Shown here: piece after piece, positions 33,014 through 42,327 of the stretch
Position numbering within the stretch: position 1 is the first letter of the stretch
How the letters are laid out: each line of letters begins with the position of its first letter
NCBI RefSeq assembly: GCF_026020075.1
Contig: NZ_CP102772.1
Span: forward strand, 1,736,001 to 1,800,000
Length of the DNA: 64,000 nt
Source: Bosea sp. NBC_00550
Lineage (GTDB): Bacteria > Pseudomonadota > Alphaproteobacteria > Rhizobiales > Beijerinckiaceae
Direction: 5' to 3'
Translations under genes and position numbers: made by a program
Notes under the pieces: model-generated
The model's database searches: none
Told to the model about the DNA's origin: nothing
What the model saw: the letters and a program-made list of their open reading frames with translations, nothing else

Positions 33014-34311
33014 GCGGCCTCCTTCTCGGCGGGCGGATTCAACCGCGCGAACAGGCGCCGCGCGCCGGAGGCGACCGCAAGCAGAGCCGCGCCCGCGACG
33101 AGGAAGAACAGCGACTGGTCCAGCAGCGTGCCGATCGTCTGCCAGAGCAGGATCAGGATCGCGACGCCGAACAGGATCGAGCCCGCCATCACCAGCCGCC
33201 TGACGCCTCCGGCCGCACCCGCCACCATCAGCGCGGTCGCCGAAAGCAGGACGAGGCTCGCCACCGTGATCTTGCCGGCCATGCCGATGGCGCTGCCGCT
33301 CCAGAACACGGCGGGCACGAGCAGCGCCAGGACGAGCGCCGCCGTCAGCGGCCAGGTGAAGCGCCGGTCGCGCGCCGTCGCAGCTGCCAGGACCGTCAGC
33401 GGAACTGCAACGGCATAGGCGTAGAACACGAACAGGAAGGCACGCCCCGCCCGCGCCTCGTCATTGTCGAGAATGCGGACCAGCTCGAAACTCAGGCAGA
33501 GCACGAGCCCAAGCAGGCCCCATGGCAGGCAGGCTGTCAGCAGGCTGGGGCCGCCGCGATCGAGCGCGATCGCACCCAGCGCCACATAGAGCGCCGACAC
33601 CGCCAGACCATAGGCGAGCAGGCCGTAATCGAAGCGATCGAACAGCTCATAACCAGGGACCATGCCGATCCAGAGCGCCCCGGCGAGTACGACGAGATGA
33701 TGGATCAGCCGGTTGCTGCGCGAGAGGGCCAGCCAGAGCGCCGGCAAATAGAGGATGAAGAAGCCGAAATGGGCACCGCCGCGCGCCTCCTCCCAACGCC
33801 CGCCGCTCCAGGCGCAGATCGCCACGAGCGCAATCGCCAGCGCCCCGCTCGACCGCATCAGGAAGGAGGCAGCGAGCCCGCCAAGCGCGATCAGCACCGC
33901 GCCGCCCGGCCAATCTGTCGGCAGATGGTACATCTGGCCGACCAGCGCGAGCCCGGCGGCGAAGATCAGCACGCCACAGGTGACGGCCGCATCGCTGCCA
34001 CGCGGCGAACCGCCCCGCTCAAGCCGGAAAGCAATGGCGAAGCACGCCAAGATGCCCGCCAGGATCGCGCCAAGTTTCGCCAGCCGTGGGATCGCCTCCC
34101 AGTTCGCCGCGACGAAAGCCGCTACGCTCGATGCGATCAGCAGGCCGCCGAGCAAGCCGAGCAGTGCCGGCAGGCGGAAGCCGCTGTGCTCGCTGGCGAC
34201 GGAGCGGCGGATCGCTCCGGCGCTGTCGGCGTTGAGCAGGCCGCCATCGACCCAGCGGATGAGATCGGCCTCGAGCCGCTTGCGATAGGAACCCGTCAGC
34301 ATCGCCGGCAA
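33010..34311 (-). CDS. DUF2157 domain-containing membrane protein
   Basis: A 433-aa protein. The soluble N-terminus (to about 45) has LIRWVDGGLLNADSAGAI, the DUF2157 start. About 12 hydrophobic helices follow, with HLPTDWPGG between two of them as in the family. It is the first gene of an overlapping pair with the GDYXXLXY gene. It lies 63 bp before a palindromic element that separates it from thrS. No catalytic motif can be identified. Confidence 0.88.
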   Translation of the reverse strand: MPAMLTGSYRKRLEADLIRWVDGGLLNADSAGAIRRSVASEHSGFRLPALLGLLGGLLIASSVAAFVAANWEAIPRLAKLGAILAGILACFAIAFRLERGGSPRGSDAAVTCGVLIFAAGLALVGQMYHLPTDWPGGAVLIALGGLAASFLMRSSGALAIALVAICAWSGGRWEEARGGAHFGFFILYLPALWLALSRSNRLIHHLVVLAGALWIGMVPGYELFDRFDYGLLAYGLAVSALYVALGAIALDRGGPSLLTACLPWGLLGLVLCLSFELVRILDNDEARAGRAFLFVFYAYAVAVPLTVLAAATARDRRFTWPLTAALVLALLVPAVFWSGSAIGMAGKITVASLVLLSATALMVAGAAGGVRRLVMAGSILFGVAILILLWQTIGTLLDQSLFFLVAGAALLAVASGARRLFARLNPPAEKEAA

Positions 34312-34374
34312 TCTGGCATGGTCGGAGCGGAATTAGCTAGAGAGGGAATGTCGAGCGAGCGCGCATCACCGCAT

Positions 34375-34517
34375 CCTTCTCCCCTTGCGGGAGAAGGTGC
34401 CGGCAGGCGGATGAGGGGTCTCGCGACGCCCGCCGCGAAACGAACACCGAACTTCCAGAACCTGTGCGACCCCTCATCCGGCCCTCCGGGCCACCCTCTC
34501 CCGCAAGGGGAGAAGGA
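34375..34517. repeat. Long nested palindromic element (family D)
   Basis: Starts with the hairpin CCTTCTCCC-CTTGC-GGGAGAAGG (34375-34397). The near-complement of this whole stretch ends the element (34496-34517). Inside are arms GGATGAGGGGTC (34409-34420) and GACCCCTCATCC (34468-34479), and a small GGCCC-TCC-GGGCC hairpin (34480-34492). It lies just after the thrS stop codon and could end thrS transcripts, though no T-run is present. Confidence 0.85.
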
Positions 34518-34531
34518 AAGGCGCAGAAGCT

Positions 34532-36529
34532 TCACGCCGCCCTGACTGCCTGCCGGCGCGCCAGATCCGGCGCCAGCGCCTCCCGCGTCAGAGACGCAAT
34601 CGCCTCGGACAGCGTCATCACGGTCTGCGCCTGGCTGCCGAGGCGGCGGATCGTGACCGTCTTTTCCTCGGCCTCGCGCTTGCCGACGGCCAGGATGACC
34701 GGGACCTTGGCGAGCGAGTGCTCGCGCACCTTGTAGCTGATCTTCTCGTTGCGAAGATCGGCGCGTGCGCGCATGCCGGCTCCGAGAAAGGCCATCGTCA
34801 CCTCCTCGGCATAGGCGTCGGCGTCCGAGGTGATCGGCGCGACGACGACCTGCTCGGGCGCCAGCCAGAGCGGGAAATGCCCGGCATGGTGCTCGATCAG
34901 GATGCCGGTGAAGCGCTCCAGGGAACCGCAGATGGCGCGGTGGACCATCACCGGCTGCTTCTTCTCGCCATCGGCACCGATATAGAAGGCGCCGAAGCGT
35001 TCCGGCAGGTTGAAGTCGACCTGCGTCGTGCCGCACTGCCAGTCGCGGCCGATGGCGTCGCGCAGCACATATTCGAACTTCGGCCCGTAGAAGGCGCCCT
35101 CGCCCGGATTGATCTCGGTCTTGATCCGGTTGCCGGACTGGCGCGCGATCTGCTCCAGCACCTTGGTCATCACGTCCTCGGCATGGTCCCAGAGCGCGTC
35201 CGAGCCGACGCGCTTCTCGGGCCGTGTCGAGAGCTTGATGACGAGTTCCTCGGTGAAGCCGAAATCCTCGTAGACCGAGAGGATCAGGTCGTTGATCTTC
35301 AGGCACTCGGCGGCGAGTTGCTCCTCGGTGCAGAAGATATGCGCGTCGTCCTGCGTGAACCCGCGCACGCGCATCAGCCCGTGCAGCGCGCCTGATGGCT
35401 CGTAGCGATGGACATTGCCGAACTCGGCGAGCCGGATCGGCAAGTCGCGATAGCTCTTCAGCCCGTGCTTGAAGATCTGGACATGGCCCGGGCAGTTCAT
35501 CGGCTTCAGCGCGAAGACGCGATGGTCGCGCTCGGCGTCCTGCGGATTCTCGAAGGCCGCGGCGGACTTCACCGCGAACATGTTGTCCTGGTACCAGCCC
35601 CAGTGTCCGGAGGTCTCCCAGAGCGACTTGTCGAGGATCTGCGGCGCGTTCACCTCCTCGTAGTCGGCGGCAAGGCGCCGGCGCATATAGGCGATGATCT
35701 CCTGGAACAGCCGCCAGCCCTTGGAGTGCCAGAACACGACGCCCGGCCCCTCCTCCTGGAAGTGGAACAGGTCCATCTCCCGGCCGAGCTTGCGGTGGTC
35801 GCGCTTCTCCGCCTCCTCGATCTGCCTGAGATAGGCGTCGAGGTCCTCCTGCTTCGCGAAGGCCGTGCCGTAGATGCGGGTCAGCATCGCGTTGTTGCTG
35901 TCGCCGCGCCAATAGGCACCGGCCGTCTTCATCAGCTTGAAGGCGTTGCCGACCTTGCCGACCGAGGTCATGTGCGGGCCGCGGCAGAGGTCGATCCAGT
36001 CGCCCTGCGCATACATCTTCAGCGTCTGGTCGGCCGGGATCGCATCGACCAGCTCGACCTTGTAGGCCTCACCCTTCCCGGCGAAGAAATCCTTGGCCTT
36101 GTCGCGGCTCCAGACCTCCTTGGTGAAGGGTTTGTCGCGCGCGATGATCTCGCGCATCTTCTTCTCGATCGCCGGGAAGTCCTCCGGGGTGAAGGGCTCG
36201 TTGCGGGCGAAATCGTAGAAGAAGCCGTTCTCGATGACGGGGCCGATCGTCACCTGCGTGCCCGGGAAGAGTTCCTGCACGGCTTCGGCGAGGACGTGGG
36301 CGGTGTCGTGCCGGATCAGTTCGAGCGAACGCGGGTCTTCCCGGTTCAGGAACTCGATCTTCGCGTCGGTGGTGATCGGATCGGCGAGATCGACGACCGT
36401 GCCGTCGAGCGCCATGGCGACGGTGCGCTTCAGGAGCGAAGGGGAAATGCCCTTGGCGAGTTCAGCCCCGGTGATGCCGGAGGGAAATTCGCGCTTGGCG
36501 CCATCGGGAAATGTCAGGGAGATCGTCAT
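34532..36529 (-). CDS. thrS: Threonyl-tRNA synthetase
   Basis: A 665-aa class II aminoacyl-tRNA synthetase; ATG 36529 is chosen because the frame upstream is a shadow of yidD. Order of domains: TGS (1-60), the tRNA-editing SAD domain with the HxxxH motif ([12 protein letters not shown]), the catalytic core with motif 2 ([20 protein letters not shown]) and motif 3 ([19 protein letters not shown]), and the anticodon-binding domain from about 560. The zinc-binding Cys is in MNCPGH. All motifs are present and the length is normal. A small CGGGG/CCCCG hairpin lies in the 52-bp gap before yidD; no T-box-like leader is seen. Confidence 0.97.
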   Translation of the reverse strand: MTISLTFPDGAKREFPSGITGAELAKGISPSLLKRTVAMALDGTVVDLADPITTDAKIEFLNREDPRSLELIRHDTAHVLAEAVQELFPGTQVTIGPVIENGFFYDFARNEPFTPEDFPAIEKKMREIIARDKPFTKEVWSRDKAKDFFAGKGEAYKVELVDAIPADQTLKMYAQGDWIDLCRGPHMTSVGKVGNAFKLMKTAGAYWRGDSNNAMLTRIYGTAFAKQEDLDAYLRQIEEAEKRDHRKLGREMDLFHFQEEGPGVVFWHSKGWRLFQEIIAYMRRRLAADYEEVNAPQILDKSLWETSGHWGWYQDNMFAVKSAAAFENPQDAERDHRVFALKPMNCPGHVQIFKHGLKSYRDLPIRLAEFGNVHRYEPSGALHGLMRVRGFTQDDAHIFCTEEQLAAECLKINDLILSVYEDFGFTEELVIKLSTRPEKRVGSDALWDHAEDVMTKVLEQIARQSGNRIKTEINPGEGAFYGPKFEYVLRDAIGRDWQCGTTQVDFNLPERFGAFYIGADGEKKQPVMVHRAICGSLERFTGILIEHHAGHFPLWLAPEQVVVAPITSDADAYAEEVTMAFLGAGMRARADLRNEKISYKVREHSLAKVPVILAVGKREAEEKTVTIRRLGSQAQTVMTLSEAIASLTREALAPDLARRQAVRAA

Positions 36530-36581
36530 CGATCGGATATCCTGCTCACTCGGGGATACAAGCCCCGTAAGACAAGGCCGG

Positions 36582-37013
36582 CTACGGATGTGAAGGGTGC
36601 GTTCCGCCGCCCGTGGCCGGTTCGGCGGCGGAATCGAAAGCCGCCGGCACATTTGTCCTGCGCCAGCGGCCATAGGCCCACGGCCTATACCACCTCGCGC
36701 CCGGCGGCAATTCCTCGCAGACGATGTCGATACCGCTCGTGCCCCATGGGTTGCAGCGGCATATCCGCGCGCATCCCATCCACCCGCCCCGCCACAGCCC
36801 GAAGCGCAGGATCGCCTCGTCGGTATAGGCGGAACAGCTCGGCCAGTGCCGGCAATGGCGTCCAACCAGCATGGACAGGCTGAGTTGGTAACCACGGATC
36901 AGGATATGGGCGAGCCTGCGCGGTAAAAGTGCAAGCCGGCGCAGGCGCGAAAATCTTTGCTTAACAAAGAGACGCTGGAATAGATCATCTACGTCGTTTC
37001 GTTCAGCCGTCAC
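36582..37013 (-). CDS. yidD: Membrane protein insertion efficiency factor YidD
   Basis: A 143-aa protein of the YidD family, which helps YidC insert membrane proteins. [20 protein letters not shown] and CSAYTDEAI carry the conserved cysteine cluster, followed by [14 protein letters not shown] 37013 is chosen because GAGGGGAAG lies 8 bp upstream. An earlier ATG at 37073 would overlap the divergent phosphatase gene. The C-terminus is a longer basic/Pro tail than usual. It is followed by thrS after 52 bp. Confidence 0.88.
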   Translation of the reverse strand: MTAERNDVDDLFQRLFVKQRFSRLRRLALLPRRLAHILIRGYQLSLSMLVGRHCRHWPSCSAYTDEAILRFGLWRGGWMGCARICRCNPWGTSGIDIVCEELPPGARWYRPWAYGRWRRTNVPAAFDSAAEPATGGGTHPSHP

Positions 37014-37046
37014 CAGAACCGCTTCCCCTCGCCTGATTCCGGAAAC

Positions 37047-37823
37047 ATGATGCCCGCCGTTCGCTTTCGCCATGCCCTGCTCCGCCAGGCCCCCCTGCGC
37101 CAGGCTCCCCTGCGCAATGCCCTTGCGGGTCTCGGACTGGCGTTTAGCCTCGTGCTTTCCGTGCCGGCATCAGCCCAGCAACGGCCTTACCTCCTCTGGC
37201 TCGACGGTGCCAAGCTCGATGTCGCCCATCTCACCGGGCTGCCGCCGGCGCAGAACAGCCCGGAAGCCAAGGCCGAGTTCGAGCAGGTGCAGCAGCTTTC
37301 GCTGAACCGGACGCCCGAGCGCGAGAAGCAGGCGATCGCCGACCAGCGCCAGGGCCTGGTGAACTTCCTGAACGGCATGGAAACCAGCTATGTCGACAAC
37401 ACCCATCGCGAGGTGCGGCTGCTGTTCCGAGAGGCGCAGGTCGAGCTCAGCATCCTGCTGAAGAGCGTCCATCGCCTCACCAGCCGCCCGCGCCCCTTCC
37501 AGCTCTGGGCCAAGGTCCGCGTCAAGCCGTGCCCCGGCGCGCGTCCGGAAGGAACCTCCTTCCCTTCGGGCCATGCAGCGACGGCTGCTCTCTATGCGGA
37601 GCTGCTCAAGGCGGCCGTCCCCGACATGGCGGACAAGCTGGAGGAGCGGGTGAAGAGCTATGACGAAAGCCGCCTGATCTGTGGCTTCCACTATCCCAGC
37701 GACCTCGTCGCGGGTGACAAGGTCGGACGCGCCGTCGCCAAGGCCCTGCTGGCGGAGCGTGCCTTCAAGTCGCGCTTCGACGAGACGATCCCGGAGATCA
37801 AGGTCGCCTTCGGCATGAAATGA
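37047..37823 (+). CDS. Class A acid phosphatase (PAP2 family), periplasmic
   Basis: A 258-aa secreted phosphatase. The signal peptide core is GLGLAFSLVLSVPASAQ (cleaved near residue 44). The three PAP2 blocks are intact: K...RP in KSVHRLTSRPRP, PSGH in GTSFPSGHAA, and the SR...H...D block in ESRLICGFHYPSDLVAG with the phosphate-attacking His. Before the signal the N-terminus has a short tandem repeat (LRQAPLRQAPLRNA) encoded by a triplicated 15-bp unit. Its stop is directly next to the stop of the convergent scaffold gene (0 bp). Confidence 0.92.
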   Translation: MMPAVRFRHALLRQAPLRQAPLRNALAGLGLAFSLVLSVPASAQQRPYLLWLDGAKLDVAHLTGLPPAQNSPEAKAEFEQVQQLSLNRTPEREKQAIADQRQGLVNFLNGMETSYVDNTHREVRLLFREAQVELSILLKSVHRLTSRPRPFQLWAKVRVKPCPGARPEGTSFPSGHAATAALYAELLKAAVPDMADKLEERVKSYDESRLICGFHYPSDLVAGDKVGRAVAKALLAERAFKSRFDETIPEIKVAFGMK

Positions 37824-38270
37824 TCAGGCGGCGGCCTCGCGCCGCCGCGTCTCGATCTGATCGATCGCATCGACCACCGCGTCGAAGGTCAGCATGGTCG
37901 AGGCATGCCGCGCCTTGAAGTCGCGCACCGGCACGAGCACGGCGAGATCAGCCCATTTGCCTTCGGGCGGATCGGCATTGTCCTTCAGGATCGCGCGAGC
38001 CTGTTCGCGCACCTGCCGCAGTTCCTCCGCCGTCGAGCCGATGACGTGGCCCGCCATGATCGAGGAGGAGGCCTGCCCGAGCGCGCAGGCTTTCACCTCA
38101 TGGCCGAAGCCGATGACGACATCGCCCTCCATGGTGACATCGACTGTCACGGTCGAGCCGCATAGCTTCGAGTGAGCCCGCGCCGTGGCGTCCGGAAACG
38201 GCAGGCGCTGCAGCAGGGGGATGTTGGCGGCAAGCGAAAGGATGCGCTTGTTGTAGACGTCGTCCAGCAT
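37824..38270 (-). CDS. Iron-sulfur cluster scaffold protein (NifU/IscU-like)
   Basis: A 148-aa IscU-fold protein. Two of the three usual Cys ligands are present (SKLCGSTV and VKACALGQAS). At the position of the third, the family reads ARHASTMLTFDAV, with Ala/Ser in place of Cys. This variant is common in alphaproteobacterial homologues next to folE and hisI, and may have a different cluster ligand. It converges with the phosphatase gene. A role in Fe-S delivery is inferred from fold; the missing ligand means scaffold activity should not be assumed. Confidence 0.85.
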   Translation of the reverse strand: MLDDVYNKRILSLAANIPLLQRLPFPDATARAHSKLCGSTVTVDVTMEGDVVIGFGHEVKACALGQASSSIMAGHVIGSTAEELRQVREQARAILKDNADPPEGKWADLAVLVPVRDFKARHASTMLTFDAVVDAIDQIETRRREAAA

Positions 38271-38281
38271 GGCTTGGTCCT

Positions 38282-38397
38282 AGAGCACGCGCCGATCGGC
38301 TTGTAGCGCAAGCTGATCGGACAACGCGTTCTCTATTATGGTTCAGAGACGGATTCACCGATCAGGTTGAACAACCTGATCGGATCCGGCTCTGGCG
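38282..38397. repeat. Palindromic intergenic element (MITE-like, family E)
   Basis: In the 294-bp gap between the scaffold gene and folE. The first hairpin is CCGATCGGCTTG (38292-38303), loop TAGCG, CAAGCTGATCGG (38309-38320), one mismatch. The second is perfect: CGATCAGGTT (38359-38368), loop GAAC, AACCTGATCG (38373-38382). The ends, TAGAGC and GGCTCTGG, are nearly inverted. No other gene lies in the gap. Confidence 0.8.
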
Positions 38398-38564
38398 GCT
38401 CTGGAATGACCGGCTCGGAGATCCAATATAGGGTTGATCGCCGTAGAACGGGAGGGCATGGACATCCCTCCCGCCGCAAGGCGTGAAACTTGTCGCAACG
38501 GCCTCGTGGCCGCGGCCGCCCGGTCGCAGCGCGGGGCTCCTATCGTCCCAACGGGAGGCACCAC

Positions 38565-39209
38565 ATGATCCCTGTGGTTAAGTCCTTGTCCGTCGAGGGG
38601 GCCGTCAGCCCCTCCGCCGACAAGTTTCTGGTCCGCAAGCCCACGCAGGAAGAAGCAGAGGCCGCCGTCCGCACGCTCATCCGCTGGGCGGGTGAGGATC
38701 CGTCGCGCGAAGGCCTGTCCGATACGCCCCGCCGCGTCGCCAAGGCCTACAAGGAATTCTACAAGGGCTATGGCGAGAATCCGCATGACATCCTCGACCG
38801 CGTCTTCGAGGAGGTCGAGGGCTATCAGGACATGGTCCTGGTCCGTGACATCCCGTTCTATTCGCATTGCGAGCACCACATGGTGCCCTTCGTCGGCAAG
38901 GCGCATATCGGCTACTACCCCTCGAAGGGGGTAGTCGGCCTGTCCAAGCTCGCCCGCATCGTCGACGTCTATGCCCGCCGCCTGCAGACGCAGGAGACGA
39001 TGACCGCCCAGATCGCCGACGTGATCGAGGAGGCGCTGGAGCCGCGTGGCATCGCCATCCTCGTCGAGGCCGAGCATATGTGCATGTCGATGCGCGGGGT
39101 GCAGAAGCAGGGCTCCTCGACCATGACCTCGCAATATCGCGGCCTCTTCCGCAACGATCCGGCCGAGCAGGTCCGCTTCTTCACCATGGTGAAGTCGCCG
39201 GGGCTGTGA
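38565..39209 (+). CDS. folE: GTP cyclohydrolase I (type FolE)
   Basis: A 214-aa enzyme for the first step of folate/pterin synthesis. ATG 38565 follows GGGAGG. The zinc ligands are in [10 protein letters not shown] (Cys and His pair, near residue 103-110) and the later MCMSMRGV (second Cys). [20 protein letters not shown] and the C-terminal TSQYRGLFR are typical. Length and motifs are complete. A rho-independent terminator follows, so it is transcribed apart from hisI. Confidence 0.97.
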   Translation: MIPVVKSLSVEGAVSPSADKFLVRKPTQEEAEAAVRTLIRWAGEDPSREGLSDTPRRVAKAYKEFYKGYGENPHDILDRVFEEVEGYQDMVLVRDIPFYSHCEHHMVPFVGKAHIGYYPSKGVVGLSKLARIVDVYARRLQTQETMTAQIADVIEEALEPRGIAILVEAEHMCMSMRGVQKQGSSTMTSQYRGLFRNDPAEQVRFFTMVKSPGL

Positions 39210-39245
39210 CCGCAGGTTTGGCCGGGCACCGCCCTTGCTCTACAA

Positions 39246-39270
39246 GGCGCGTCGCATGACGCGCCTTTTT
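39246..39270 (+). terminator. Intrinsic terminator between folE and hisI
   Basis: Perfect 8-bp stem GGCGCGTC/GACGCGCC with loop GCAT and five Ts. A possible in-frame ATG for hisI (39256) lies in its loop, which argues for the start at 39286. Confidence 0.9.
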
Positions 39271-39285
39271 CGTGATGGAACCGAG

Positions 39286-39693
39286 ATGAGCCTGTTTCCC
39301 TCCGCAGCCGACAAGCATGCCCTCGAGGAGGGCACGGTGCTCAGCCCCCGCTTCGACGCGAACGGCCTGGTGACGGTCGTCGCTACCGAAGCGGACAGCG
39401 GCGCGGTGCTGATGGTCGCTCATATGAATGCCGAGGCGCTGAAGCGCTCGATCGAGACCGGCGAAGCCTGGTACTGGTCGCGCTCGCGCCAAGAACTCTG
39501 GCACAAGGGTGCGACCTCCGGCCAGATCCAGACCATCGTCGAGATGCGGATCGACTGCGACCAGGACGCGCTATGGCTCAAGGTGAAGGTCGGCGGCGAC
39601 GGCGGTTGCTGCCATACCGGCCGCTGCTCCTGCTTCTATCGGGTTAAGCCGCTGCGGGAAGACGCGGAGAGGCCGCTCCTCATTTGCACCTGA
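39286..39693 (+). CDS. hisI: Phosphoribosyl-AMP cyclohydrolase
   Basis: A 135-aa enzyme of histidine synthesis. The domain begins at [21 protein letters not shown]. The Asp/Cys metal-binding site is in [12 protein letters not shown] [14 protein letters not shown]. The zinc Cys cluster [14 protein letters not shown] lies at the end. ATG 39286 is chosen because the earlier in-frame ATG 39256 lies in a terminator loop. It is a stand-alone HisI without a HisE domain. folE and hisI are often neighbours in Alphaproteobacteria. Confidence 0.95.
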   Translation: MSLFPSAADKHALEEGTVLSPRFDANGLVTVVATEADSGAVLMVAHMNAEALKRSIETGEAWYWSRSRQELWHKGATSGQIQTIVEMRIDCDQDALWLKVKVGGDGGCCHTGRCSCFYRVKPLREDAERPLLICT

Positions 39694-39830
39694 TACTTGT
39701 GCGCATCGGCAATGCTGCTGCTGCGCCTTCACGGTCCCGTCAAATCCAGGCGATAATGACCGCCGATTATGCCGTTCACCTTTCGCTCATCAGCTTCTGA
39801 GATTCTCTGTCCCTGTGGAGAGAACGGTCC

Positions 39831-40865
39831 ATGCTGTGGAATGGCGTTGCACGGCGAGCCTTTGGCCTTGGCGGGGGTGGTGCCGTAATGAACGACATGC
39901 GCTCGATCAACCGGCAACCGGCGGCCGTCAGACCGAAGATCGGCCTGGCACTCGGCGGCGGCGCGGCGCGCGGCTGGGCTCATGTCGGTGCCATTGAGGT
40001 ACTGGTCGAAGCCGGTTTCGCGCCCGATGTCATCGCGGGTACCTCGATCGGCGCCGTCGTCGGCGGCTGCTTCGCTGCGGGTAAGCTGCCCGCGCTGACA
40101 GAATTCGCCACCAGCCTGACCAAGCGCCGCATCGTCGGCCTGATGGATTTCCATATCGGCGGCGCCGGGCTGATCGCGGGTGGGCGGCTGAAGCGCCTGC
40201 TCGACCAGCATCTCGACGGCGTCCGCATCGAGGACCTATCGCATCGCTTCGTCGCGATCGCGACCGAGCTCGGCTCCGGCCACGAGATCTGGCTGACGCA
40301 TGGCCCGCTGGTCGAGGCGCTCGGCGCCTCCTATGCCCTGCCCGGCGTCTTCGACCCGGTGAAGCTCGGCGGCCGCTGGCTGATGGACGGCGCGCTGGTC
40401 AACCCGGTGCCGGTCACGGCCGCGCGGGCGCTGGGCGCCGACATCGTGATCTGCGTCAACCTCAACAACGATCTGTCCGGCCGCGGCACGATCATCCAGA
40501 ACCATGGCTCCGATCCCGACGAGCTCGTGCCCGAGCTGGAGGTGCGGCCCGAGCCGCGCTGGTATGACGGCATCAGCGGGGCGGCCAAACGCGTGCGCAA
40601 CATCGTCGGGCGGCCGGCCGAGAATCGCCCCGGCCTCGCCGGTGTGATGATCGAGGCGTTCAACATCACGCAGGACCGGATCTCGCGCTCGCGCCTGGCC
40701 GGCGATCCGCCGGACGTGATGATCGGCCCTAAGCTCGGCCGCATCGGCCTGTTCGACTTCCATCGCGCCGACGAGACCATCGAGCTGGGGCGGCAGGCGG
40801 CGCAGCGTGCGCTCGACGATATCGCCGCCCTCGTCGCCGCCAGCCATATCGTGCCCCAGGGCTGA
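39831..40865 (+). CDS. Patatin-like phospholipase family protein (RssA/NTE type)
   Basis: A 344-aa protein (325 aa if ATG 39888 is used; the first ATG has GGAGAG upstream). The oxyanion loop is GGGAARGWAHVGAI, the nucleophile elbow is GTSIG with the active Ser, and the catalytic Asp is in MDGALVNPVPV. The family includes Ser/Asp-dyad lipases. The N-terminal part before the domain has no signal. No neighbouring lipid gene gives a substrate clue. It is convergent with the CBS protein gene (20 bp). Confidence 0.88.
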   Translation: MLWNGVARRAFGLGGGGAVMNDMRSINRQPAAVRPKIGLALGGGAARGWAHVGAIEVLVEAGFAPDVIAGTSIGAVVGGCFAAGKLPALTEFATSLTKRRIVGLMDFHIGGAGLIAGGRLKRLLDQHLDGVRIEDLSHRFVAIATELGSGHEIWLTHGPLVEALGASYALPGVFDPVKLGGRWLMDGALVNPVPVTAARALGADIVICVNLNNDLSGRGTIIQNHGSDPDELVPELEVRPEPRWYDGISGAAKRVRNIVGRPAENRPGLAGVMIEAFNITQDRISRSRLAGDPPDVMIGPKLGRIGLFDFHRADETIELGRQAAQRALDDIAALVAASHIVPQG

Positions 40866-40885
40866 GCCGGGGGCGTTAAGGCACG

Positions 40886-41317
40886 TCAGGCCATCGCGAT
40901 GTAGTCGCGCATCGCCTGGCTTTCGGCCTCGATCGCCGCGACGCGATACTTCACCACGTCGCCGATCGAGACGATGCCGGTGACGCGTCCGTTTTCGACG
41001 ACAGGGACATGGCGGAAGCGCCCCGTCGTCATGATCTCCATCAGCTCATCGACGCTGGTTTGGGGCCGGCAAGTCACGACCTTGGAGGTCATCGAGCGCG
41101 AGACGGCGCTCTCCAAAGCCTCGCCACCCTGCTCGCCGAGAGCGCGGATGATGTCGCGCTCGGACAGGATACCGACGAGCGCACCGTCGCTCCCCATGAC
41201 GACGACGGCGCCGATGCGCTTCTCGCTGAGCGTACGGATCGCTTCTGCCAGCGTCCGGTGCGGCTGCACCGAGATGACCTCGCGCCCCTTGCCGCTCAGC
41301 AGCTGCTCGACATTCAT
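40886..41317 (-). CDS. Tandem CBS domain protein
   Basis: A 143-aa protein from ATG 41317, with AGGAGG just upstream. Two CBS motifs are present: the first around TLAEAIRTLSEKRIGAVVVM, ending GILSERDIIRAL; the second around SVDELMEIMTTGRFRHVPVV, ending GIVSIGDVVKYR. CBS pairs usually bind adenine nucleotides or other adenosyl ligands and gate enzymes or channels. No partner domain is fused here. The small size suggests a free-standing regulator. It is convergent with the patatin gene. Confidence 0.92.
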   Translation of the reverse strand: MNVEQLLSGKGREVISVQPHRTLAEAIRTLSEKRIGAVVVMGSDGALVGILSERDIIRALGEQGGEALESAVSRSMTSKVVTCRPQTSVDELMEIMTTGRFRHVPVVENGRVTGIVSIGDVVKYRVAAIEAESQAMRDYIAMA

Positions 41318-41514
41318 GGAAGGTCCTCCTCGCAGGCGCGCCGTTGCCGACGCGCGGTTCCGCTGGAACCCTGCGAGCTTACCGGCGGACTCACGACGCC
41401 GGATCGGCTCGAAGAGTGCTTCGCAATGCTGCGAGTGTGGGGGAAGAGACCGGTGCAGGCAAGGCTTGCCGGCGATCCGCCACAACTATCCCGCCCGGTT
41501 TTCGGCAGCGGCGC

Positions 41515-42327
41515 TCAGCGGCGCAAGGCACCCCGGTCGAACATCGGAAAAAGCAGAAGCCCGACCACGAATCCCCCGATATGGGCTTCCCAGGCGATGC
41601 TCGTCTCCTCGCCGAAGATCGGCACGAGACCGGCCCCGAACAGGATGTTCGTCGCGAACCAGATGCCGATGAACAGCAGCGCCCGGGAATTGCGCCAGAG
41701 CTGGCCCAGCGGCTCTGCCGGGATCGCACGGACGACCTCGTCGTTCCCGAGTTCGCCAAAACGCAGCCCCGGCGCGAAGACGAAGCGGATCGCCGCCGCC
41801 GTCGCACCGGAAACGCCGGCGGAAGCCCCGACCAGCGGCAGCACGTCGAGATCGCGCGAGAACCAGTGCAGCAGCGCGCCGCCGATCGTCGAGAGCGCCA
41901 TCAGGTTGAGGAACCGATTCGGTCCGAGCCGTCTTGCGACCGGGCTGCCGAAGGCGGCGAGCCAGACCGCGTTCGAGACCAGATGCAGCCAGGAGCCATG
42001 CAGGAAGCCATAGGTGAGCAAGGTCCACAGCCGGACGCCGCCATCGGCCAGCAGCAGCCGCACGAGCTGCAGCCGCTCGACCACGTCCTGCCCCGCCGTC
42101 GATTGAGCCATCGCTCCGACGACGTCCTCGAGCCGTCCGGGCGAGAGCCACAGCGTCAGCCGCGCCGGCACGAAGGCCAGCCACGACATCAGCACGTAGT
42201 CGTCATAGTCGGAGAGCAGCGACCTGCCGGCCTGGACCAGCGCCAGGGCGGCGAGCAGCCAGACAACGACGGGAGGCAGGTTGAGGGCGGGCTCGCGCGC
42301 CGGCCGAGGGGGATCTTGGAACGCCAT
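41515..42327 (-). CDS. Rhomboid family intramembrane serine protease
   Basis: A 270-aa membrane protein with about seven helices. The rhomboid features are intact: HGSWLHLVSNAVWL (His in helix 2), the nucleophile Ser169 in GASAGVSG, and His249 in WEAHIGGFVVG, the catalytic dyad partner. The first 20 residues are Pro-rich and cytoplasmic. Between helices there is a longer loop (about 52-98) than in minimal rhomboids. An orphan terminator-like hairpin lies upstream. The substrates are unknown. Confidence 0.92.
   Translation of the reverse strand: MAFQDPPRPAREPALNLPPVVVWLLAALALVQAGRSLLSDYDDYVLMSWLAFVPARLTLWLSPGRLEDVVGAMAQSTAGQDVVERLQLVRLLLADGGVRLWTLLTYGFLHGSWLHLVSNAVWLAAFGSPVARRLGPNRFLNLMALSTIGGALLHWFSRDLDVLPLVGASAGVSGATAAAIRFVFAPGLRFGELGNDEVVRAIPAEPLGQLWRNSRALLFIGIWFATNILFGAGLVPIFGEETSIAWEAHIGGFVVGLLLFPMFDRGALRR

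Noticed and set aside
35408..36883. Plus-strand open frame of 491 codons
   Set aside because: Antisense to thrS.
39256..39285. Earlier ATG for hisI
   Set aside because: It lies in the loop of the folE terminator, so a hisI transcript starting after the terminator would not contain it.
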